Source: Vitellaria paradoxa
Lineage: Eukaryota > Streptophyta > Magnoliopsida > Ericales > Sapotaceae
Length of the DNA: 64,000 nt
Assembly: GCA_019916065.1 (NCBI GenBank)
Contig: CM034233.1
Coordinates: 21,153,936 to 21,217,935 of the forward strand
Reading direction: 5' to 3'
Below the pieces are notes generated by a model. That model worked only from the letters and a program-made list of their open reading frames with translations, searched no databases and had not been told where the DNA came from. This document shows positions 10,934 to 22,490 of this stretch, one piece after another. Made by a program: the position numbers and the translations under genes. Every line of letters begins with the position of its first letter. Positions within the stretch are counted from its first letter, which is position 1.

Positions 10934-11100
10934 GGGTTTGTTTGGAGTAAGAAAAAATGAGATAAATTGAGATAAATTGTAGTTTGGAGAGATTTCGTAA
11001 TGCGTGCAGTGAGAGAAAAAGTTGATGCGATATAAAGTTAACAGAGATTTATAGAGATTTTTGAAAATTTTCAGCAAAAAATGGCAAACCAAACGGGCCC
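10934..11100. mobile_element. Tourist-like MITE, 167 bp
   Basis: The left end GGGTTTGTTTGGAGTAAG and the reversed right end GGGCCCGTTTGGTTTGC form a PIF/Harbinger-type inverted repeat, flanked by ATA on both sides. AT-rich interior, non-coding. Confidence 0.55.
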
Positions 11101-11565
11101 ATAATTTAGGTGACAAAAAGTTGTCCTGAAAGCCGACAAGCGTATATGTTTGGTGAAGGGCTTCTCTTCATCACCAGCAGTCCATTTGGATCAGACAGCG
11201 TCTCTCCATCGATTGTACTCAGCCGGCTGCTTATTTCTGACTGAAACTCATCAACGTAAAAATAGTCTAGAACTTAAGAAAGATAATCTTGGTTTGGATT
11301 GGATGGGGACAAACGTGGCGGCCTTATCTGATTTGTCTTTAATGTATTTGTTTGTGTATATCACATGTATAGCCCACTTGTCTTCAGTTGTGTGTTGTGG
11401 GGGTGGGGAGGGAGGACCTATCAATATTGATTCGTTTCAAGCTTGCATTTTAAGCTTATAGGTAGGACGATGAATGAGGACATAAGTGGTGCTCCAGACA
11501 TGTTTGTTGAGTACCCTCTAATTAATATCTTGAAGCTATATATATATATATATATATATATGTAT
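11101..11565. other. Intergenic sequence with a (TA)n microsatellite
   Basis: A TA run lies at 11537-11561. The 103-codon frame at 11150-11461 opens with TTG rather than ATG and shows no domain, so it is not annotated as a gene. Confidence 0.45.
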
Positions 11566-12130
11566 TGATGATGGAGATTTCCGAATATGATTAAAATGAC
11601 ATAAATGCCCCTTAGTCTTGTCGGAGAAAGGAGGCTGAGCTAACCTTCTGAGCTGATTTTTGAGCTGACATTCCGAGCTGTGAAAGGCGGGTTGGCTCGG
11701 ACCAATCTCAACAGTTTGGATAGTTAACTAGGTGCTGAGTTAAATTTAGACACGTGTATAAAATCCTCTTGATCGTGATCCCAGATTTTGTGCCATGATT
11801 GTTTATTCGGAATCATCAATAATTTAGGTAAGAAATTTTAGGATTGAAACAAATCTTATACTTCCCTTATTTGAATGGAGGAAACACGATAAATCAAGGA
11901 AAATTCCCGATTTACTTTTATCACTGAATCTGCAGACCATTCTTATAAATAAGGAAGGAAATCACTATCACAAGTATGTGATTCTTACGTTATTATTATT
12001 TTGCAAAAATATATTTTGACTTTTGTTGACTTGATTGTTACATAGTATTTAACAGGTATCACACCGGTATTTTTGGTGAACAGGTTTCACTCTTTCCGGT
12101 GGACCAACCTTTTGGAGGCTCGGATCAAGA
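11566..12130. repeat. Possible solo LTR or LTR-derived sequence
   Basis: Base composition differs from the flanks. There is a TATA-like TATAAATAAGG near 11944 and, further on, CACCGGTATTTTTGGTGAACAGG and CTTTCCGGTGGACCAACC, wording I associate with LTR/leader junctions of plant gypsy-type elements. I could not fix TG/CA ends, a primer site or a target duplication. A database comparison would decide. Confidence 0.3.
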
Positions 12131-14440
12131 ACCATGAAATTTTACTGTCATCATGTATGGTATCATCAGTGTAATGAAATCCTACACAAGGGCTGATTAC
12201 TAGTCTTAGACATATCTAGAAAGCTTGAATCGATTTGAATAATGGGATAAGTCGAACAAACAGAGACTGATAGTTTGTAGTTAATTCTGTTTTAACAACC
12301 TCACTGTCCATCACGTTCTTAATTTCAATTTGACCTCCTCTCTCATCATTTGTTCTCAGTTCGACAGAGACTACTGCTTGAAGAAAACATTGTATCATTT
12401 GGGTACCTACCGACCGATTTATTTAACATTGGTTGATAAGCCATCGAAGAATCTACAGTCAGATAAGGTAACACTGGAAAAGAGATGAAATGAATGTTTG
12501 TGGGTGTCAATCCGTCAATGTCATTGCTTAGAAAGAAATCTACACTCACTCACTCATGGACCAAGGAAAATAATATTCTGCCCAAAAAATATACCAGAAA
12601 TCTCTTCCAAGTTGATGTGTTAATTAATGGGGGAAATTGCTAATCTATCGTAAAAATATACCGGTAATGATGTGTGTAATAAAGGCATACTCGAAATAAT
12701 AGGTCCGCATGCCTATCCCAGTTATGGGGGTAAATTTCCATTGCATGTCATGAATACACCACCAAATCCAAAATCAAACCCTCCAAATAAATAAAGAAAA
12801 ATAAATTAGGGTTAGAGATTGGTGAGGTGTCACCGACTATAGACCCTTTGACGAGCAAGTTACCTCATTGATCTACAAACTCTTCGACGAGCAAGTTAGT
12901 TCTAAGAGATTTTTATCTTTTCGGAGGTTCATAACACTTAAAAGATAGAGTGATTTGATAATATGTAATAAGCATACATTAATTATCTGTATATTTATAA
13001 TATTTATAAGTGCAAAAAGAAAAATGAGTACTATCTGAATTTGATTGAGATGTTTTCCTAAACTATCTGTCTCCTTTCTTTTGAAGTCTGGGAGTTGTGG
13101 TAGGTGAGACATTAAATGCTGATAGTGACGTAAGTTTCAAGAGTCAGTAAAGAAGCGACAAGTGCTGTAAGTTGCCTTTCAATCCCCTTCCTAATAACAT
13201 TTAAGCACAATAAGATAGATAATTTCCTAACTATGTAGTTTCAATCCAACCAGATTAGGGTCACACCTTTCTAATTTGGATTATTTAAAATGAGATTCTT
13301 TGGTAAAAATTAGCTTTTGTATTCTGTGCCAAGGTTCAGTATTGCAAGAATATGTTTTATTTGAAATTCTAAATTTTATTACAAAACATTAAAAATATCT
13401 AGAAGTTATTAACTTTTTGTCTTATTGAATGAATTACAAAATCTTAATTTTTATCAATTTTAGCTAACTTTTGGCCACTCCAAATGCACTCATAATTATT
13501 AATATGTTACGTAGTAAGATTATTTTTAGTACCTTCATATTGCCTCACTCTTATTGGGATAACATATTCCGGTTAGAGTATACTTATTTCTCATCTAAGT
13601 TATAGTTATAGTTTTCCAGGCTAATGTTTCAAAATATTGGACACTCCCCTCTTTGCCTTAGTAAGGCCACGTATCTTTTCCTGATTAATTTCACATAGCT
13701 TTCTTTTAGAATGGCGATAAGGGGTATCGTAAGCGTGCTTGTATAGGCTCGTCATAAATGCAGCTTAAGCACCATTGCTTCACGCCCCATCGCTCCACGC
13801 CCCATCATTAGCCATCTCAGCCTTAAAAAACTGTGTGTGAGGGGGCTGTTAATCCCATAACATACTCTGTGTGAGGGGGCTGTTAATCCCATAACATTAT
13901 GTGCATGAGCAGTTAAATTAAAATTTAATAATCTGAAGTTATTGAAATGTTTTCAATTAAAAAATATATAAAAATATTTGAATGTGTTTGAAGCGTTAAA
14001 TTAAAATTTAATGGTTATGATATGTGATGTCACTGGAATACCGACCCTCAAAATCCAAAAAAAAAAAAAAAAAAACCTCTGTTGCATCCTCTGACTTGGC
14101 CTCCAAGCCAGCTTTTTCTCCTAATAAAGAGAGTGAAACCCTCACTTTTGAACACTTCCGTAAGTTTTAAGAGCTTCTTACCCCCGAGCAAATAGTGCAA
14201 GGCGTTCATTGAACTCTCTTTCTTCTGTGCCTTATCTCTTCCCCTTTCTCCATTCAGAGTCATATTGTTCATCGTGAGTTTTTCTTTTTATAATCTCCGC
14301 GGCCCCCCCCCCCCCCCAAATTTTTATTCACAAATATTATTTCACTAAAAAAGGTAAATGGATGGATGAGCTCAGAGCAATGGTGAAATCTATATGATGA
14401 AATTATTATTGTTACGTTTCTCTTAGAGTATTTTAATTAA
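12131..14440. other. Gene-free AT-rich stretch
   Basis: No convincing gene on either strand. It holds scattered MITE-like phrases (for example around 13270-13500), poly-A at 14058-14075 and poly-C at 14303-14317. The short minus-strand frames at 12216-12549, 12873-13112 and 14048-14272 lack domains. Confidence 0.4.
13831..13898. repeat. Tandem repeat, two 34-bp units
   Basis: The phrase containing GTGAGGGGGCTGTTAATCCC, followed by ATAACAT, occurs twice in direct succession, nearly identical. A second short tandem (ACGCCCCATC twice) lies just upstream near 13782-13806. Confidence 0.85.
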
Positions 14441-14577
14441 GATTTTGTTTGGTTTGTTGTAAATTTTTTAAAATTTTTAAAAATTATTTACTTTTGATTT
14501 TACTGTACGAATTACAAACTTAAAACTTATCTTACTTTATTTTATATTATCTCACTTTTTATTACTCTAAACACATC
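14441..14577. mobile_element. Short MITE with TTAA flanks, 137 bp
   Basis: TTAA at 14437-14440 and 14578-14581. Ends GATTTTGTTTGG and, reversed, GATGTGTTTAG. The interior holds AAATTTTTAAAAATTATTTAC. It is exactly the same length as the copy at 43358-43494. Confidence 0.6.
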
Positions 14578-15801
14578 TTAAACAGCATCACTCGTCAGTT
14601 TCTCAATTATCGAAATAAAAAAGTACTAAAAATGTGCCACATTACTTTGACAACATTTTCTTTGAAAAAAAAAATTGTAATATTGAGGGTGTTTGATTGG
14701 TAAAAATTTGATCAAAAAGTATAGTAAAAATACAAAGATTCGATATAAAAGTGATATATAGTAAAATTTAATTAAAAAAATATAATAAATTAGTAAAAAT
14801 TAATAAATTTTAATTAATTTTAATCAATTAAATACCTCCATAATATTACTAACAATGTACAAATTTTCTGTGTCTCTTCTAGTATGTGATAAATAGCTGA
14901 CCGTATACCTGCAGAGGCTGCAGAGCATGCTGTCTAGAGATTGGAAAAATCAGCACTCTTTCGAATGATTCTTCATTCATTACCAGAACAAAGGGTCAAT
15001 TCTATCTCAAACATCTAGCTACCACTCAAGATCAAGTCCTAATGTACATGGTTGCTGAATAGGCTGCATCCTCAAGGAGACTTGTACTGATCCGGTCTAA
15101 TTAAATTAATTTGTTGGGTGCAATATTGCTGAAAAATTTATTGACAGTGCCAATTGTTGGGAGTATGTTTGTCTTGGTTACAACTTTTGTGGCCGTTCTT
15201 TCATTTATATCTATGTGCAGGGGCAAAGCTAGCTGGCTAGGGGGGTTAGGGGTGGCCTTGGCCCCCAAGTTTTAGGAAATACCATCCGTATATATAAATT
15301 TTTGATTAAAATAAATTTATACTATGGTTCTACCCCTTAAAATTTTAAAAAATAATTGATCTTAGTTAGGAAAATATCACTAATAGTACATATAAATTTT
15401 TAAGTTAAAAAAATTTATTCAAAAATTTAGGTTATGAACTAGTGTTCCTAAAATTTAATTATTTTTTTAATTGTTATTTATAATCCAAAAATTAGAAAGT
15501 CAACTAATTGTATTATCTATACATATATATTAATTTATTTTTTATTTACTAAATATAATTTATAATATCAGTTATAATTTTTTTAACCTCCCAAACTTAA
15601 AATCTTGCCTTCATCCTTGCATGTATGTATGCATATATGATAGGACAAATTAAGCAGAATAATTACCCAATATATATTTTGTGAACATTAGCTTTTTAAA
15701 GCTTCACATTATATGAGTATTCACAGGGCAAAATTATTATATACGAGGCTCAAATGTGGTCTCTAGGGTTTTTGCAATCAAACAATGAGGGTTCATGTTA
15801 T
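14578..15801. other. AT-rich intergenic sequence
   Basis: Nothing recognised. Mostly A/T-rich DNA with short simple repeats. Confidence 0.4.
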
Positions 15802-16363
15802 TGTTTTAAAACCCGGACCGGATCCACTAGTTCAACCGGGAACCGGGCCAAGAAAAAGTCCGGTTAACCAAATTAACCCAGTTGGACACTGAACCAGTCT
15901 AAAACCGGTGACCCACCGGTTCAATCGGCAAACTAGGATTTTTTTTTTAATTTTTTTTGAATGGTAAAATAATTAAACTAATATGCACCAGCCTAGAATT
16001 GAACCTGGGTCAATTTTGTGGTAAAGTACTACTATCTCACTAAGCCACTAATGCTTATTATTTCTTATTTTAGCTTGGTTTACTTATATAATATATTAGT
16101 TTTAAATGATTTTATTTTATAACACATTTTGTTGACACTTTTTATTAGTAAAACAAAATAGAGTAAAAAATATATAAAAAAAATATAAGTTTTTAAAATT
16201 ATTATATAATTTTAACATATTTTTATATTTTATTTATATATTTAAATATATTTATGACGTCACGGTTCAACTCCGGTTCAATTCTGGTTGAACTCACAGT
16301 TGAACCACTGACCCGTGACCCGGTCGCTTTTCCGGTTCGATGAACGGTCCAATTTTTAAAACA
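15802..16363. mobile_element. Non-autonomous inverted-repeat element rich in CCGGTT
   Basis: The left end TGTTTTAAAACCCGGACCG and the reversed right end TGTTTTAAAAATTGGACCG form a terminal inverted repeat of about 19 bp with few mismatches. Subterminal blocks repeat AACCGG/CCGGTT. The interior is AT-rich and non-coding. Around 15985-16060 the minus strand shows a tRNA-like A-box/B-box pair (GGCTTAGTGAGATAG, then GGTTCAATTCT). GGTTCA occurs near both outer edges, but no exact target duplication could be fixed. The superfamily is uncertain. Confidence 0.55.
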
Positions 16364-16416
16364 TTGGTTCAGGCTGTCAGCATAGATAGTTAGATAGTCA
16401 GTTAAGGAATTATTTT

Positions 16417-16510
16417 GGGGTTTTTGGAGGCTGGTCGCAATTTATGGACTTTTAAGGATTTAAGTTATTCCCTTAAAAATTATTTGTGAATAAGTCATAT
16501 TTGCAACGAA
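16417..16510 (+). repeat. Left degenerate terminal inverted repeat of the MULE
   Basis: Starts GGGGTTTTTGGAGGCTGG, with CTTTTAAGG at 16449-16457 and TAAGTCATATTTG further in. Its partner is the reverse complement of 25700-25790. Identity by eye is only partial, consistent with an old or TIR-poor MULE. Confidence 0.5.
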
Positions 16511-16790
16511 AAGACAAAAAAGGACCTCGCACATCTTTCACTCACAAAACCTATTATTTGAAACTCCTTTGTTTTATCGGAAACATTCCGCGACTTTAAA
16601 AAATCGTCACAAATCATCTAAAAACTAATCAAAACTTCTTCCAAATAAAGCCTCAATCGATCCCTAACTTTTCGCTGAGCAAATCCACACATTACAGTCC
16701 TCCGCAATAAAACAAGTACTATTTTCGATTAAAGGTACTCTTTAGGGTTTTTCGATAAAACACATATCGAGAGTTTGAATATTTATTGTG

Positions 16791-17440
16791 TGGTACTGTT
16801 TAGGGTTTTCGATTATCTTTCTAATAACAGGTTTTGTGGTACTGTATTATGTATTTAGTTTCTCCTAAAACGTATAATCGTTGCTATTTTTACAATAGTC
16901 TAATATGAAACAGTACCGCAGACATGTGGTACTGTCATACATGCGGTACTGTCGGTCGTTCTTTTGATATTTGTAACTATTTTTGTGTTTAAATGTGAAG
17001 TTTGCATGATAGAGTTATGCGGTACTATTTTTTGCATGATAGAGTCATGCGGTACTATTTTTGAACGAGCATGCATCCTAAACAAAATAGTACCGCAGAC
17101 TATGGTACTGTCATACATGCGGTACTGTCGGTCATTCGTTTGATATGTGAATTATTTTTGTATTTAAATATGATGTTTGGATGATAGAGTCATGCGGTAC
17201 TATTTTCGAACGAGCATGCATCCTAAACAAAACAGTACTGCAGACTATGGTATTGTCATACATGCGGTACTGTCTGTCATTTCATTGGATGTGTGATTCT
17301 TGTCTTTGTTTAATGGTACTTTTTGCATGATATAATCATTCAGTATTGTTTTTGCAAAGCAAGCATATTTTGTGAAACAGTACCGCATGATGTGGTACTG
17401 TCAGACATGCGGTACTGTCATAGATGTGGTACTGTATCTA
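16791..17440 (+). repeat. Motif array (GGTACTGT / ACAGTACC) upstream of the Ulp1-like gene
   Basis: About twenty copies of GGTACTG or its complement, often as GCGGTACTGT. Many occur in a composite of one CAGTACCGCA followed after roughly 6-7 bases by one or two direct GGTACTGTC copies (16913-16950, 17089-17128, 17233-17272, 17380-17420). The array occupies the presumed promoter and leader of the gene starting at 17522. Similar composites recur in that gene's introns. Confidence 0.9.
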
Positions 17441-18394
17441 GATGAGCGTGCATTTTATCTCTAACAGAAAATAAATGTTACGAATTACAGGTATTGCAAT
17501 CACACTCATACAAAATCAAACATGGTGAATATCCAGTACCGTTCGAACCTAATCTCAGTCATTAATGAAGTTGAAACCATCAACTTGACAAAAGCACACC
17601 ATGTATATCTTAAACATTCTCCATTTTGGAAGCTCATTCTCACTATTTTAAACTGTGAAATTAACAAAAATTACTCGAGAAAAAGCGATGTTGATGTGGA
17701 AAAAATCATCAAAACATTTGACCCACAGTCCAAAGCTTTCAACTTAGGTGGAATAAAGCTTTGCATTAGAGAGAAAGAGTTGCGAACAATGTTTGCAATA
17801 GAAGATGGTGAACAATTGATAGACAATGTCAAAAAAATCGCAAGGCCAGGCACTGAATTCGTCTCTTGTAGATTCTCTGGGTTGCGACGAATTAAGAAAC
17901 AAAATATATCTGATGCTTTGTGGCAGGCTGCTGAAGAGCAAACATGCATTCGCAGAGAAGATGTTGCAAGACTTTTGACACTGTTCTGTTTGGCAACGTT
18001 GTTTGTCCCTAACAAAAGACATTCATTGTCGTGGCACTACACTACATTGGTTGAAAATTTGGATCAAATTCGCCAATACAACTAGAGTGCACATATACTG
18101 GAATTCTTAGAGAACAGTTTGTGCTCAGATTCTACGAACAAAGGTGTTGCAGGCTATGTCATGATGTTGCTGGTAACTTTTTCATATCATATTCTATATT
18201 ATATGTTGGTACTGTCTTATGAACTTCATTCAACTAATCAGCCCTAACAAATAATGCAGTACTGGATTTGTGAGCACACCACTCTGGTCCAACAAGTACA
18301 GAAGAGTGCAACACCTACATGTCTAGTCTGGGATCTCAAGCCATTGTCCAATGCATTGAAAACAATAAATCTCAAAAAGTTGAATAAAAATCAG

Positions 18395-18892
18395 GTACTA
18401 TTTCTGATAAAATAAATCATGTTTGCATGCTAAGAATATTCGGTACTGTTTTTCCAATAGAATTCATCTTATACAAAAAATAGTACCGCATACATGTGTT
18501 ATTGTCATCCGTGCATTAGGTACTGTGTTTCAAAAAGCATGCATTCTTAACAAAACAGTATCGCAGACATGTGGTACTGTCAGCTATTCTCTGCATTTGT
18601 GACCTCTTTTTTTTTTTTCATGTATGCGGTACTATTTTTTTGTGTTTATGATACTGTTTTAATGCTAGATATATTTGGTACTGTTTTTCAATGAGCATGC
18701 ATTTTATTCAAAACAGTACCGCATACATGTGGTACTGTCATCCGTGTGGTACTGTCAGCTATTATTTGTATTTGTCACATCTTTTTGTGTTTCATGATGC
18801 TGTTTGCATCTGATAAATAAAAATCATTCTAAATTCAACAATGTATTCATGGACATACTAATGAATTCTATAATTGATGAACAAAATATCAG
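18395..18892 (+). repeat. Intron 2 of the Ulp1-like gene with composite motif units
   Basis: Three composite units (CAGTACCGCA, a short spacer, then GGTACTGTC) lie near 18480, 18557 and 18714, each preceded by wording like GAGCATGCATT. The donor itself is CAG|GTACTATTT, so the splice site coincides with a motif variant. A related block sits in intron 5 (20600-21060). Confidence 0.8.
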
Positions 18893-20599
18893 GTAATTGT
18901 ACCTGATCTTGATGATGATGATGAGGAGGATGACAAGGAGGAGGAGGATGGACAACAACAATATAATGATGATGATGAAAGGATAGAAATAGAAGAATAC
19001 ATCATTGGGTCAGAAAAAACAAGTGATGATGAATTACTAATTTCTGATATTCTTAAAAAACTGAAGACAAACATAGTGCATTTAAACAAGACAATTGAAA
19101 GCGAGCGAAAACAAGAGGTGTCTTGTACTCCTGAACTCGATCAATCTGGTACTGTTCCCCCTGTCATAGCTGAAATTCTTCCAGAAACAGTACCAGAATC
19201 TGATGAAGGCACCTTACCAGACAAAATAGCAGAAAAAGTTCCAGAACAAGAGGCACCAGAACAAGAGGAACCAAACCAAGAGGCAAGAGAGGCTACATCA
19301 GCAGAAACAGTACCAGTTCAGCAAAACAATGATCCAGTTGCTTCAGTTTTATCAATTTTGAACCGAGAACAAATAGAAGAGCTGGAGTAACAAGTCAAGA
19401 AAAAAGATGATAAAATTGCTGAATTGCAGAAGCAAATAGCGGAAAATGATGAAATTCTGACAAAGTTGTTCCTTGACAATGAAAATCTCAACCTACAAAA
19501 CACAAACCTAAAGGCAGAACTTGATAATGTAAATGCAGTTGTTGAATTATTAAGGTCTGAACTTGTCGAATCTAGTGTCCACCAAGTGACGCAAAAACAT
19601 GCAGCAACTAAAAGGCCAAAGAAGTCGGATACCAATGAACAACAAACTCCAGCTGCAAACAAACCACCTTCAATGTACAAAAGGCTTAAGGACAAAACAC
19701 GCCAAAAGAAAAGAGATCCTGAGTTCACATACAGTGGTAAAAAGAAGGTTGCCAAGAAATAAAAGGCAGACACTGCGGCAGTTGTCCCGAAAGATATAGA
19801 ATCTGACGTTATAGACATTGATCTTCTACAACTGTCTACACATCAATTCGAGCCCAAGCAACCTTCACTTAAGCAGATTATTTCAACTTTTCAACAAAAC
19901 ACACATCTATCAGACATAGAAAAGGAACGGATCTTAAAACTCATTGATAATGAGGGGAAAGTGTAAGACAATATTTAACTCTTTTTTTTTATTACTTATC
20001 AATTATAAAAAAATTACTTGCACAATATTTAACTCTTTCTTTTTTATTACTTATCAATTATAAAAAAAATTACTTGCTATCATCTGGTACTGTTCTCTAT
20101 TTTTTACAATAATTGGTACTGTTATTCCTTTATCTGTTACTGTTAACATAAACATTTCAAACTTAACTTATGTTGTTGTTATTTTTTTTGGCTGATCTTG
20201 TTGACATCTCACTGCTCACTGTATACACACAACACAGTGCAACTATTTGGGCTGTACCAAATGAACCACTCTGCATGATCAGCATTAAAGATATCTACAA
20301 CCTCATAGCAAATGAGAGTATATCAAACATGGTAAGCATATATGATTAACTTATATTTCTACAGAATTAATAAAGTATGTTGACTATTTCTTAAATTCAA
20401 CAAATTAATCTGATATTTACTAATCACAATATTTGCCCAGCTAATTGACTGTCATGCACGCTATCTGGAATCAACACAACAGGAATCAGTCCACAGCACT
20501 TTCCCCAAAATATGTTTATATTTCAGCAGTTTGTGTTGGGTAAGATATGTGACATATTTTTGTGTTTAATTGTGCTTTTTGCATACTATATATATTCGG

Positions 20600-21060
20600 T
20601 ACTCTTTTCTAGAGTATAAATGTTTTAAGAAATAGTACCGCACACATGTGGTACTTTCCACCATGTGGTACTGTCAGCAAATGGCATGGATATGACTTCT
20701 TTTTTAGTTACGTGATACTGTTTGCATACTATAATCATTCGATACTGTTTTTCAACTAGCATTCATATGGTACTATTTACATACTATAATCGTTCGGTAC
20801 TGTTTTTCAACTAGCATTCATCTGGTACTGTTTTCATATTGTTATCGTTTGGTACTATTTTTCAACTAGCATTCATCTTATACAAAAAATAGTACCGCAT
20901 ACATATGGTACTGTCATCCATATGGTACTGTCAGCCATGCGATGGATATGAGACTTCTTTTTTATTTTCATATTATTGTTAGCATACTACAATCATTCGG
21001 TACTGTTTTTGTGAGAGCATGCAACTTAGGAGAAACAGTACCGCAAGCATGTGGTATTTG
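20600..21060 (+). repeat. Intron 5 of the Ulp1-like gene with motif tandem
   Basis: Direct repeats of a unit of about 60 bp reading GGTACTGTTT, then TTCAACTAGCATTCAT, occur at about 20738-20870. Composites of CAGTACCGCA plus GGTACTG lie near 20633, 20889 and 21035. Confidence 0.8.
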
Positions 21061-21989
21061 ACAACATGCATTTTTTATTGTTGCAGACATTTGTGGTAGT
21101 TGAGCGACATCATGCAGCTCGAGAAACTCATATTGATCAAAAGCTGCAACTATCTGATACATACAGACTACTTGTATTCCCTTTGAATACAAGTGGAACG
21201 AGAATCCCTGTTGATCCCAACCATTGGACCCTTTTGGTATTGGATAGAGACACGTGGACATAGATACATTATAATTCCATGAAACCACGTAGAGCAAATT
21301 CCAAAGTTATGTATCTTGAGGATGCAAGGAAAGTGGTAAGATTTTGTGTGTAAAGTTTATACATAATTTCATTGGTACTCTTTTCTACTATTTACAACAG
21401 TACCGGTACTATTTATTAAAACTGATATTGTCTCCACATTTGTCGCATTGTATCAGAAAGAGTATGTGGAATCGAAACTTAAACACCAATACATCAATGA
21501 TCTAATAACAAAAAACATTGAACATACCAGCATGGAATTCGAATACCCAATTGTTTCTGCAGTAAATTGCCCACAACAAGGATCTACAACGTAAGCTACA
21601 CCCTTTTTTATTCATGCAAATTGTTGAACACCTCTAACTAAATTCTTACAACCTATGACATCTTGTGTGCAGTGTTGACTGTGGGCCAATGGTGTGCTAC
21701 GTAATGCAATGCATATCAAATGACGAACTACTTGAATCGATGCTTTCAGAAGAAGCTGTACAAGCTTACAGAGCCAAGATGCGATCACAATTTCTGTCCA
21801 TTAGTGATGTACAAACATTGTGATTGTAATTAAAACAGTATTAGTTCACACTCTATTTCTTTTTAACAACATACTTGTATATTCAAACTTTTTTTTTTTT
21901 CTGTAAATTGAATGGAACAGGCTATGCTAATACAAATAGTCAATGTTCAGTTAATGGTACTATTTTTGCTATCATAAATAGTCATGGTT

Positions 21990-22345
21990 TTTGCGATTTG
22001 TATGATAATTCTTAGGATGTTGATTCTTGTGATGTTGATAGTGCTACAAATAGTGCCGATTGATACTCTATTGGAAACAGTACTGGTATTAATATTAACA
22101 GTACCGGTACTGTTTTATATCGGTACTGTTCGTATGAAGTATCTCAATACCAACTTATTGCAAATGAAGTTTACTTGTGAAAACACTTATAACTATTGTC
22201 ACCAACAAATTTTTATGTCCTTTAAATATAAGAATGACAACGGTATTGTCTGCAAATCTAAAATTGATACACTATTACAAACAGTATCGGTATTAATATA
22301 AACAGTACCGGTACTGTTTTATACTGCTGTCATTCTCAATACCAA
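21990..22345. repeat. Intergenic motif module between the two MULE genes, two copies
   Basis: A block with GAAACAGTACTGGTATTAAT then CAGTACCGGTACTG (a perfect 14-bp palindrome) at about 22062-22142 is repeated, diverged, at about 22264-22325. The same wording occurs a third time inside the transposase coding exon (25020-25092). It lies downstream of both convergent genes. Confidence 0.8.
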
Positions 22346-22490
22346 CATTAAAACGAATATCGCTGAATAAATAACAATCACAAAATGGATTGAAACATAC
22401 TCATTCTCATTATTAATTCAAAAACAGTACCATAAGAAACAAACAATAACAGACTTCTTCACAGCATAATTTTGGGAAAAAAAAAACAAT

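Larger units (their letters stand above)
17522..21823 (+). pseudogene. Ulp1-like (C48) cysteine protease gene carried by the MULE, eight exons, four premature stops
   Basis: Exon model by splice sites and phase: 17522-18172, 18260-18394, 18893-19962, 20238-20331, 20441-20539, 21087-21335, 21457-21590, 21673-21823 (861 codons, phases consistent throughout). The N-terminal half resembles the helical domain of plant transposon Ulp proteins (DUF1985/plant-mobile-like; weak recognition). Exon 3 encodes an acidic stretch, repeated T-V-P phrases, a coiled coil (KKKDDKIAELQKQIAEND) and a basic tail. The C-terminal peptidase part has H729 (PNHWTLLVLD), N746 where the family has Asp (HYNSM), a Gln near 807 (CPQQGS) and C814 (VDCGPM). 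The family cleaves ubiquitin-like modifiers such as SUMO. In-frame stops: TAG 18083-18085, TAA 19388-19390, TAA 19760-19762, TAG 21261-21263; no frameshift. It is therefore inactive as written, unless these are sequence errors. Introns carry the element's motif. Confidence 0.8.

Noticed and set aside
11150..11461. 103-codon plus-strand frame
   Set aside because: Starts with TTG, has no recognisable domain and no splice or family support.
16791..17440. CRISPR-like appearance of short repeats with spacers
   Set aside because: Plant nuclear context, repeats of 7-10 bp in both orientations and irregular spacing; it is an element-specific motif array.
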